Assembly: GCA_031401235.1 (NCBI GenBank)
Contig: JANNRJ010000003.1
Coordinates: 106,048 to 170,047 of the forward strand
Length of the DNA stretch: 64,000 nt
Source of the DNA: UBA3006 sp031401235
GTDB lineage: Bacteria; Actinomycetota; Acidimicrobiia; Acidimicrobiales; Ilumatobacteraceae
Reading direction: 5' to 3'
Part shown: positions 44,016 through 51,382 of the stretch, one piece after another
Layout: each line of letters begins with the position of its first letter
How positions within the stretch are numbered: position 1 is the first letter of the stretch
Made by a program: the position numbers and the translations under genes
Notes under the pieces: model-generated
The model's database searches: none
What the model saw: only the letters and a program-made list of their open reading frames with translations
Told to the model about the DNA's origin: nothing

Positions 44016-44843
44016 TTACTTTTTTGACGCATCCTCGAGTGCGCGACGAACCAATACTTTGGCCAGATGAATCCGGTATTCGCGAGATGCGTTCAGATCA
44101 TCTTGTGGCGTCGCCTCATTGGCGGCAAGTTCGGCGGCTTCACTGATTGATGCGCCGCCGGTCAGTGCGGTGCTCACGCTCGATGCCAAAATCGGTGTGG
44201 AACCCATATTCACAAGTGCCACACCCGATGAACCATTGTTGCGCCAGGCGGCCACTCCAACGATTGCCCAATCCTGGGCACGACGATTGAATTTTTGAAA
44301 ACCCCAACCAGCTCCGGTCATTTTCGGAACTCGAATCTCGGTCAGCATTTCATCTGGATGTAGTGCGCTTTCCAGAAATCCCTTATAGAAATCTTTGGCC
44401 GCGATGGTTCGTTCACCCTTTGGTCCTTGGGTCACATAAGTTGCACCTAGAGCCAATGTCGTCGCCGGCAAATCACTGGCCGAATCGGCATGAGCAAGTG
44501 ATCCACCGATCGTGCCACGATGACGAACTTGGGCGTCTCCAACATGTGACGCGGCGTGTGCCAGCAGCGGGACATGTGTCTTTAATAATGCTGATGTCTC
44601 GATATCCATGTGGCGGGTGAGTGCGCCAATGGCAATATGGTCACCGGCGTCTTTAATGTATGACAGGTCGTTGATACGACCAATGTCGATCAGCATCGTG
44701 GGCTGAGCGAGACGCAATTTCATCAGCGGAAGCAAACTGTGGCCACCGGCGAGAAACTTGGCCTCATCGCCGTATTGACTAATCAGCGAAATAGCCTCGG
44801 CGGCGGATGTCGCACGCTTGTATTCGAATGCTGCAGGTATCAC
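44016..44843 (-). CDS. coxM: FAD-binding medium subunit of a CO dehydrogenase-type molybdenum hydroxylase
   Basis: 275 residues. Both FAD motifs are present: AGGHS (32-36) and TIGGSLAHADSASDLP (111-126). It passes electrons from the iron-sulfur subunit to the acceptor. GTG start with AGGAGAGG upstream. The order small-large-medium is that of form II operons; form I has medium-small-large. Confidence 0.9.
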   Translation of the reverse strand: MIPAAFEYKRATSAAEAISLISQYGDEAKFLAGGHSLLPLMKLRLAQPTMLIDIGRINDLSYIKDAGDHIAIGALTRHMDIETSALLKTHVPLLAHAASHVGDAQVRHRGTIGGSLAHADSASDLPATTLALGATYVTQGPKGERTIAAKDFYKGFLESALHPDEMLTEIRVPKMTGAGWGFQKFNRRAQDWAIVGVAAWRNNGSSGVALVNMGSTPILASSVSTALTGGASISEAAELAANEATPQDDLNASREYRIHLAKVLVRRALEDASKK

Positions 44844-44880
44844 GGTGTTGGCCCTCTCCTAATATTTGGATCTTCGTATG

Positions 44881-47268
44881 TCATGATGTCGAACTTGCGG
44901 CTTTGATCGCCAACCACACGTGATGCGGAGATGCCGGCATATCCATGTGGGTGACGCCCAGTCCAGATAGTGCATCAATGACTGCATTCATCACGGTTGG
45001 CGCGGCACCGATCGTGCCGGCTTCGCCAATGCCCTTTACTCCGAGTTGATTGGTCGGTGACGGCGTGACGGTGAAATCAGTTGTTATCGATGGAACGTCA
45101 CTCGCCGCCGGAACAAGGTATTCGGCCAGTGTTGAAGTCTTGAGGTTTCCATCTTCGTCGTATATCGCTTCTTCGAAAAGCGCTTGAGCGAGACCTTGAA
45201 TAACGCCACCATGGACCTGACCTTCGACGATCAGCGGATTGATTTGCACTCCACAGTCGTCAACGGCAACATATTTCAGAATCTCAACTTGGCCTGTTTC
45301 AATATCAACTTCCAGCACACACATGTGGGTGCCAAACGGCCATGAGAAATTCGGCGGGTCATAGGTGTATTGCGCTTCCAGATTCGGTTCCAATCCATCG
45401 GGCAAGTTATGGGCGGTGAAGGCCTCAAAGGCAATTGCCGCTATCGGTATGCTTCGATCGGGCGAACCCTTGACGCTGAATAATCCAGCGGCAAATTCGA
45501 GATCATCAGCAGAGCATTCCAACTTATGGGCGGCAATGAGTTTGGCTTTGTCGATGACTTTGTCACAGGCACCGGCGATCGCAACACCGCCAACTGGCAG
45601 TGAGCGTGAACCATAAGTGTCGAGTCCGAGTGGGGCGATTGCAGTATCGCTGTGCAATACATCGATATCTTCGGCTGGTATGCCGAGTTTTTCGGAGGCG
45701 ATCATTGCCCACGATGTTTCGTGGCCTTGACCATGAGGTGAAGTTCCGGTTACGACTTGCACCTTGGCCGTTGGCAATATTCGTACGGTGGCTGATTCCC
45801 AACCTCCGGCACTGTAATTGAGGGATGCCAGAACGCGCGATGGTGCCAGACCGCACATTTCGAAGTAACTGGTCATGCCGATGCCCAAGCGCTTGGTTGC
45901 ACCGGGAACATTTTGTTTTGCCTGACGAGCCCGGATTCCGCCGTAGTCCGCCAAGTCGGCGGCTTTTTCCGCGGCGGCAAGATGATTGCCAGAATCGTAT
46001 GTCAATCCGCTAAAGGCTGTGTATGGAAATTGTTCTTGTTGAATGTAATTGCGCTTGCGCAGATCAAACGGATCAATTCCCATCTTGCGGGCCAACGCAT
46101 CCATAGCCGTTTCGATCGCATAAGTGGCTTCCGGTCGTCCCGCGCCGCGATAGGCATCAGTTGGGGTCAGAGTGGTAAACACTCCGGTGCAACTGAAGTC
46201 ATAGGCATGTGGAATGTCGTAGACCCCGGCATACAAGAATGCACCAAGCAATGGAATCCCCGGGGTGACCAGTTGAAGATAGGCGCCCATGTCGCCAATG
46301 ATGCGTACACGCACCGCGGTAAGTTTTCCGGTTTTGTCGGCTGCCAATTCGATGTATTGCACCTGACCACGACCATGAATGGTGGCCTGAGCATTTTCAC
46401 TGCGTTCTTCCACCCAGCGAACCGGCACGTTGTGCTTGCGGGCCAAGCCAACACATAGCAATTCTTCGGCGTAGACATTTAATTTTGAACCAAATCCGCC
46501 GCCAACACTTGGGGCGATCACTCGCACCTGATGCTCGGGGATGCCGAGAGTTAATGCCGTCATTACTTTGAGAATGTGCGGAACCTGTGTCGAGGAATAA
46601 AGGGTGATGTCGCCACCAAACGGCTGCGGTACTGCCGCTACCGCTCGAGTCTCCATTGCCATCGGAAGAAGGCGCTGTTGAACGTAGCGTTCGCTCACGC
46701 AGTATGCGGCCTTTGAGAAGGCTTCGTCCACGCACCCTTCGGTGGCTTCAACTTTTAAGTTCCATGTATAACTTTTATTTGTGCCGAGATCATCGTGTAC
46801 CAAAACGTTGTCGGTCATTGCTTCTTCTAGGTCAACGACGGGCTTGAGGACTTCATAGTCAACTTCGATGAGATCCAATGCGTCGCGGGATGCAGTTTCC
46901 GAAGTTGCAAGAATTGCCGCCACACCGTCGCCGACATAGTTCACGGTGTCAATGGCCAAGGGAAAGTGCTGGGGACTTTTCATGTCCGCGGTCACCGGCC
47001 ATGCACACGGCATCGGACCAGCCCACATTGATCGCAAGTCGGCTCCCGTGTACACGGCTACCACACCAGGTAACGCAACGGCAGCTTTCGAATTAATCGA
47101 GGTGATGTTGGCATGCGCGTGTGGTGATCGCAAAACCGCCAGATGTAATGCGCCCGGAATGTTGAGGTCATTGGTGAACCTTGCTTCGCCCGTTAGCAAC
47201 GCCGGATCTTCACGCCGGAGGAGGCGGGTTCCGATTACCGTATTGTGTCGAAGCTCGGTCATTGTCAT
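44881..47268 (-). CDS. coxL: Molybdopterin-binding large subunit, form II CO dehydrogenase type
   Basis: 795 residues with the full xanthine oxidase-family layout. The active-site loop is AYRGAGR (372-378), the form II signature; form I enzymes have AYRCSFR, whose cysteine binds copper. The catalytic glutamate E749 lies in KGIGEAGTIG. Form II enzymes have uncertain physiological substrates; some are reported to act poorly on CO. Lies between coxS and coxM in one transcript. Confidence 0.88.
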   Translation of the reverse strand: MTMTELRHNTVIGTRLLRREDPALLTGEARFTNDLNIPGALHLAVLRSPHAHANITSINSKAAVALPGVVAVYTGADLRSMWAGPMPCAWPVTADMKSPQHFPLAIDTVNYVGDGVAAILATSETASRDALDLIEVDYEVLKPVVDLEEAMTDNVLVHDDLGTNKSYTWNLKVEATEGCVDEAFSKAAYCVSERYVQQRLLPMAMETRAVAAVPQPFGGDITLYSSTQVPHILKVMTALTLGIPEHQVRVIAPSVGGGFGSKLNVYAEELLCVGLARKHNVPVRWVEERSENAQATIHGRGQVQYIELAADKTGKLTAVRVRIIGDMGAYLQLVTPGIPLLGAFLYAGVYDIPHAYDFSCTGVFTTLTPTDAYRGAGRPEATYAIETAMDALARKMGIDPFDLRKRNYIQQEQFPYTAFSGLTYDSGNHLAAAEKAADLADYGGIRARQAKQNVPGATKRLGIGMTSYFEMCGLAPSRVLASLNYSAGGWESATVRILPTAKVQVVTGTSPHGQGHETSWAMIASEKLGIPAEDIDVLHSDTAIAPLGLDTYGSRSLPVGGVAIAGACDKVIDKAKLIAAHKLECSADDLEFAAGLFSVKGSPDRSIPIAAIAFEAFTAHNLPDGLEPNLEAQYTYDPPNFSWPFGTHMCVLEVDIETGQVEILKYVAVDDCGVQINPLIVEGQVHGGVIQGLAQALFEEAIYDEDGNLKTSTLAEYLVPAASDVPSITTDFTVTPSPTNQLGVKGIGEAGTIGAAPTVMNAVIDALSGLGVTHMDMPASPHHVWLAIKAASSTS

Positions 47269-47277
47269 GGCAATTAC

Positions 47278-47733
47278 CTACTTGTTCGCGGCAGCGAGAA
47301 CTGACTTGACGATGTTGTGGTAGCCGGTGCAACGGCACAAGTTGCCTTCCAGGCCAAGACGGACTTCGCGCTCGGTGGGGTTTGGATTTTCATTTAGCAG
47401 TCCAATAGCCGCCATCACCATCCCGGGGGTGCAATACCCGCACTGCAGGCCGTGATTCTCCATGAAGGCTTGTTGCATCGGATGCATCACACCATTTTTG
47501 CTCAGACCTTCAATGGTGTCGATCTTGGTACCGTCTGCTTGGACGGCAAGAATTGTGCAACTCTTTACTGATTCTCCGTTGAGATGAACAGTGCATGCAC
47601 CACAACTTGAAGTGTCGCAGCCAATGTTGGTGCCAGTGAGCTGCAGATGCTCACGAAGATAATGGACCAATAATGTCCGTGGTTCCACATCATCTTCGTG
47701 GGTCGTGCCATTTACAGTGATGCTGATCTTCAT
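47278..47733 (-). CDS. coxS: Iron-sulfur small subunit of a CO dehydrogenase-type molybdenum hydroxylase
   Basis: 151 residues from the second of two adjacent ATGs, with GGGG six bases upstream. Eight cysteines for two [2Fe-2S] clusters: C39, C44, C47 and C59 in the ferredoxin domain; C98, C101, C133 and C135 in the helical domain (QCGYCTPG, LCRCTGY). First gene of the S-L-M operon. An eight-base inverted repeat lies 17 bases upstream. Confidence 0.93.
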   Translation of the reverse strand: MKISITVNGTTHEDDVEPRTLLVHYLREHLQLTGTNIGCDTSSCGACTVHLNGESVKSCTILAVQADGTKIDTIEGLSKNGVMHPMQQAFMENHGLQCGYCTPGMVMAAIGLLNENPNPTEREVRLGLEGNLCRCTGYHNIVKSVLAAANK

Positions 47734-47749
47734 CATCTTCCCCTTTTTT

Positions 47750-47777
47750 AGTTGTATGACGACTTGGCAATACAACT
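47750..47777. promoter_or_regulatory. Inverted repeat AGTTGTAT-N12-ATACAACT upstream of coxS, candidate operator
   Basis: Perfect eight-base arms with a 12-base spacer, ending 17 bases before the coxS start and just upstream of its ribosome site. Size and symmetry suit a dimeric regulator such as a GntR- or TetR-type protein. No regulator gene adjoins the operon, so the partner is unknown. Confidence 0.5.
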
Positions 47778-47857
47778 CCCTACGCAGACATCATGCCTCA
47801 CCGCCACATCCACCGTCTAATGGAGTTCGATTGGCGCCCAATTAGCCATATTGGGGC

Positions 47858-48688
47858 TTACTTGTCGAGTTTGGCCAAACCACGTTTGGCAAAGATGAGG
47901 GCAAGTACCGACATTCCCAAGATGGCAACGAGCCCTCCCCATGTATTGGCCCAACTTAGGGCGTCGGGAGAGGTTTTAGATACCAAACCTTGACGAGCAA
48001 GGCGCAAAATATTGGTAACTGGATTAATTCGCGCCACTGCGTGGAGCCATCCGGTGGTAAGCGGTAGCGGTACTTGGGCAGGGGTCAAATAAAGGGACAC
48101 GAACATCGTCAGTTGCATTACAGCGGCACCTCGCATATCGCGAAATCGAAACGCCAATCCAAGACCCCAGCCCAGACAAATAGTGGCAATGCCTAGCGAC
48201 GCGGTCACGAGACTAATCACTCCGAGGACCCCTGAAGTGAAACGGACACCCAAGAAAAAGCCAATCGAAATCACAAAGATGCATATCATGATTGCCCGTA
48301 ACCAGGCCGTGATCAATGGTCCAAAAATAAGTGAAGTTCGTGATGTCGGTGACATTCGCAGACGATCGTAAAACCCAGTTTCAATATCTCGAATCGCGCT
48401 GAAACCAAGTCCAACACCGCTGAATGCTGAACCGAAACAGATACCGAGTGGCATAAACCAATTGACGGATCGATCTGTGGGAAATCCCTGAAGTTTGGTG
48501 ATCGCAGCAAAGGTTCCAGAAAATGCAATCGTGGTAAATATCGGCATCAGCATTGCGGGTAGGAACGCCGACGGTAATCGCCGAATATTCCGCATACTTC
48601 GAACGGCCAAGCCCCAAGAACTTCGAATCGTTGAAGATTGCACGCTCTCTTGATGTGTCGTAGTTATAGTCATCGACGAAGCACTCAT
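47858..48688 (-). CDS. ABC-2 type exporter permease (DrrB-like, second copy)
   Basis: 276 residues, six predicted membrane helices after a roughly 30-residue cytoplasmic N-terminus. SAFSGVGLGFSAIRDIETGFYDRLRMSPTS contains the DrrB-type amphipathic motif. It is the third gene of an ATPase-permease-permease set and overlaps the upstream permease by four bases. Confidence 0.87.
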   Translation of the reverse strand: MSASSMTITTTHQESVQSSTIRSSWGLAVRSMRNIRRLPSAFLPAMLMPIFTTIAFSGTFAAITKLQGFPTDRSVNWFMPLGICFGSAFSGVGLGFSAIRDIETGFYDRLRMSPTSRTSLIFGPLITAWLRAIMICIFVISIGFFLGVRFTSGVLGVISLVTASLGIATICLGWGLGLAFRFRDMRGAAVMQLTMFVSLYLTPAQVPLPLTTGWLHAVARINPVTNILRLARQGLVSKTSPDALSWANTWGGLVAILGMSVLALIFAKRGLAKLDK

Positions 48689-49467
48689 TTTGCCCGAATT
48701 CTTCGCCGAAGTTCACTTAACGCAAGAGTGGTTCCGATCAGACAGATACCAATCGGGATGATAATTGCTCGCGCGATCGCTGAAACACTGAAACCATCAA
48801 GGACTAGTGAGCGAAGCCCTTCCACGAGATAGGAAAGTGGATTGCCATTGGCGATTGTTTTGTAGATCCCGTGCATCGTTTGGCGAGGAAAGAACACACT
48901 GGAAAAGAAAAGCAACACGAACAACAACGGGAACGCTCCCTGTACCGCCTCGGCAGATCCGGTACGAATGGCCACCGAAGACATCAGGGCCGAAATGCCA
49001 AGTGCGATAAGGCCGCCCGAGATGATCATCACTGCTATTCCAGGGATGCCTGCCTCGACGCGTACTCCAAAGGGCAGTAGGGCGAAAATGAATATCGCCG
49101 CTTGCACGGCACCGAAAATTGCGCTACCCATCAGATTGCCGATCAGGATTCCGGTTCGGGCAGTGGGAGCAACGAGCAAGCGATCAAAAAATCCGTCTTC
49201 GATGTCCGTGGCGAGCGCTGCTGCACCTGTAATGCTGCCAAACAGAACACCTTGAATGATCGTTGACGCCAAAGTGAATTGTAAAAACGAGTCCACTTGA
49301 GGAAATCCGGGAAGTCGAGTTGTTTTACTGAACGATGAGGCGCTGAGTGCGGCAAAGAAAAGTGGAAACACAAACGATGGAACCACTAGCGCCGGTTGGC
49401 GAAGGATGGCCAACGTGGATCGCTTTGTGAGCGCCGCGGTTTGGCGAGTGGCAATAGCTATCGTCAC
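48685..49467 (-). CDS. ABC-2 type exporter permease (DrrB-like, first copy)
   Basis: 260 residues, six helices. The DrrB-type motif is TGAAALATDIEDGFFDRLLVAPTART. It differs clearly from the second permease, so the exporter is probably a heterodimer of permeases with a homodimer of the ATPase. Start overlaps the ATPase stop by four bases. Confidence 0.88.
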   Translation of the reverse strand: MTIAIATRQTAALTKRSTLAILRQPALVVPSFVFPLFFAALSASSFSKTTRLPGFPQVDSFLQFTLASTIIQGVLFGSITGAAALATDIEDGFFDRLLVAPTARTGILIGNLMGSAIFGAVQAAIFIFALLPFGVRVEAGIPGIAVMIISGGLIALGISALMSSVAIRTGSAEAVQGAFPLLFVLLFFSSVFFPRQTMHGIYKTIANGNPLSYLVEGLRSLVLDGFSVSAIARAIIIPIGICLIGTTLALSELRRRIRAK

Positions 49468-50411
49468 TGCGCTTCACCTTCGAGGCGGTGACCGGTTGCT
49501 TCGGCGAACACATCATCGAGACTCGGCTCATTGAGTTCAAGATGCGATACGCGCACACCGGCCTCGTCAAGCTTGCGAACAACATCGGTAACTATCTGGG
49601 CTCCCTCTCGGAGCCCAACACCAACTGCGTTATCCCCGGTTGGGCGAATTTCGCCAAATGTCACGAGAACCGCCGTGGCGATCTCGAGTTGTTCCTTGGA
49701 CACGTTGATAATCAGTGTCGGTACGCCGATGCTGGATTTGAGGTCTCGAGGCTTACCTTCTCGAACGATATGGCCCTTATCAATTATGGCTATGCGGTTG
49801 GCAAGTTGATCAGCCTCTTCCAAGTATTGCGTCGTCAACATGACGGTGGTGCCCTCATTATTTAGGCGGCGCACCTCATCCCACAGCGCAATACGACTCA
49901 TCGGATCAAGACCAGCCGTCGGTTCATCTAAGAACAACACCGTGGGTTGGTGAATGAGCGACAGCGCCAGATCAAGTCGCCGACGCATACCGCCTGAATA
50001 TGTGCCGACTCGACGATCGCCGGCCGCGGTGAGTCCGACCCGCTCAAGTAATTCACTCGCCCTGGACTTCATTTTGTTTTGTGGAATGCCGTACAGCACA
50101 GCTTGCAATTGCAGCAGTTCGGTACCGGTCATTAGCGGATCAATTGCCGCATCTTGTAGGGCAACCCCGATGCTGCGCCGAACACCGTCGGCTTGAGTAA
50201 CTACATCGAATCCGGCAACCCGAGCCATGCCCGAAGTTGGTCGTAATAACGTAGTCAGCATGCGTACCACCGTGCTCTTGCCTGCACCATTCGGTCCGAG
50301 AAACCCAAAAATTTCGCCCTCGTTGACGCTGAGATTGATGCCGTCCACCGCCTTGAGGTCTCCGAAGTGACGCGATAGGTTTTCGGCGACGATGGGAGGC
50401 TGTGAAGTCAT
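49464..50411 (-). CDS. ABC exporter ATPase (daunorubicin-resistance DrrA family)
   Basis: 315 residues from the ATG at 50411, supported by TACCCT six bases upstream; a GTG or ATG further out lacks support. Walker A GPNGAGKST (about 40-48), signature YSGGMRRRLDLA, Walker B VLFLDEPTAGLD and the DrrA C-terminal domain with LNEPSLDDVFAEATG. Exports an unknown hydrophobic compound or lipid with the two permeases downstream. Confidence 0.93.
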   Translation of the reverse strand: MTSQPPIVAENLSRHFGDLKAVDGINLSVNEGEIFGFLGPNGAGKSTVVRMLTTLLRPTSGMARVAGFDVVTQADGVRRSIGVALQDAAIDPLMTGTELLQLQAVLYGIPQNKMKSRASELLERVGLTAAGDRRVGTYSGGMRRRLDLALSLIHQPTVLFLDEPTAGLDPMSRIALWDEVRRLNNEGTTVMLTTQYLEEADQLANRIAIIDKGHIVREGKPRDLKSSIGVPTLIINVSKEQLEIATAVLVTFGEIRPTGDNAVGVGLREGAQIVTDVVRKLDEAGVRVSHLELNEPSLDDVFAEATGHRLEGEAQ

Positions 50412-50417
50412 CCGCTT

Positions 50418-50423
50418 AGGGTA
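50418..50423 (-). promoter_or_regulatory. -10 hexamer TACCCT of a leaderless promoter (ABC exporter)
   Basis: On the minus strand TACCCT is followed by six bases (AAGCGG) and the ATG. Confidence 0.5.
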
Positions 50424-50562
50424 ACGCTGACCTTCAAGACGATCGCGAGCGGAAGTGGTGAATTTGTGCACACATACGTCGTGAATGCGCGCAATCATGA
50501 CGAACTCTCGACGGCCTATGGATCGGATACTATTCCAAAAGTTAGTGTCACCCCGTTGTAAA

Positions 50563-50590
50563 AGTGGTACTAATCTGATAAGGTACCACT
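50563..50590. promoter_or_regulatory. Inverted repeat AGTGGTAC-N12-GTACCACT, candidate AbrB-type operator
   Basis: Perfect eight-base arms spaced 12 bases, ending one base before the antitoxin ATG. It covers a TAAGGT hexamer (50579-50584) seven bases from the start codon, so binding would block transcription. Autoregulation by the AbrB-type antitoxin is the expected role. Confidence 0.6.
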
Positions 50591-50591
50591 C

Positions 50592-50921
50592 ATGAGTGAT
50601 TTTCAGTTGTCAGTGAAGGAAAAGGGTCGAACCGTTTTGCCGATTGGACTTCAGCGTGCATGTGGTTTCGCGCCTGGAGCAAAACTGGTGGCTCGGCCAC
50701 TAGGGAATGGCCGTTTTCTCGTCGAAACCCGTGAGGCTGTACTTGAACGGATATGGGCCGATAATCCGCAGAGCATCACTACAGATGGGGTAGCCGATCT
50801 GGCTCGGTGGCGCCAAATTGCAGACACAGAACGATGGGAACGCCTTGCGTCGTCAGATCTTGCAGCCGAAGAAATCTCGTCAGAACGGGCCAACCAACTT
50901 TTAAGTGCATTGGGCTTGTAG
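50592..50921 (+). CDS. AbrB/SpoVT-domain antitoxin
   Basis: 109 residues. The N-terminal 46 residues follow the swapped-hairpin AbrB pattern (QLSVKEKGRTVLPIGLQRACGFAPGAKLVARPL). The C-terminal part is acidic and helical with WRQIADTERWERL and would bind the toxin. The PIN-domain gene starts immediately after the stop. Confidence 0.82.
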   Translation: MSDFQLSVKEKGRTVLPIGLQRACGFAPGAKLVARPLGNGRFLVETREAVLERIWADNPQSITTDGVADLARWRQIADTERWERLASSDLAAEEISSERANQLLSALGL

Positions 50922-51344
50922 TTGGTAACAGAGAAAGCAGTTTTGGACGCTTCAGCTCTGGTTGCGATTGTCTTGAAAGAACGCGGTCATCAAGTTTTAA
51001 TAAAGATCATCATGGCTGGTTCGGCCACGATTACTCCGACTGGACTCGCCGAGGCACTTACTGTCTGTCGCCGCAACGGTCACAAACAAACTCGGGAGGA
51101 CCTTAGTAACAGTCTTTTCGATATCGGACTGACAATCGAACCAATCATCGAAAAGGACGCAATAGAAATAGCATTTCTGTTAGCGAAGTCTGACGATTTG
51201 CCAACGAGAAAAATTGGGAGTCTCAGCCTTGGCGATGCGACGTGTCTTGCTGTTGCCTACCGGCTCGATGCGACTGCAGTGATGTCCGATAACACCTGGG
51301 AAATGCTTGGAATCCCGGGTCTCAAGATCTTGCCATTTCGTTGA
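50922..51344 (+). CDS. PIN-domain ribonuclease toxin
   Basis: 140 residues from a TTG that touches the antitoxin stop codon; no ATG or GTG is nearer. The acidic residues D9 (LDASALVA), E44 (LAEALT), D105 (LSLGDATCLA) and D123 (MSDNTW) are all in place. The LSLGDATCLA motif resembles VapC toxins paired with AbrB-type antitoxins. Likely active. Confidence 0.87.
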   Translation: MVTEKAVLDASALVAIVLKERGHQVLIKIIMAGSATITPTGLAEALTVCRRNGHKQTREDLSNSLFDIGLTIEPIIEKDAIEIAFLLAKSDDLPTRKIGSLSLGDATCLAVAYRLDATAVMSDNTWEMLGIPGLKILPFR

Positions 51345-51382
51345 ACCAAGTGGCGCGAATGCGCGATATTCGTTATACCGAT

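Noticed and set aside
44881..47268. Form I (true) CO dehydrogenase
   Set aside because: The active-site loop is AYRGAGR, not AYRCSFR, and the gene order is S-L-M rather than M-S-L.
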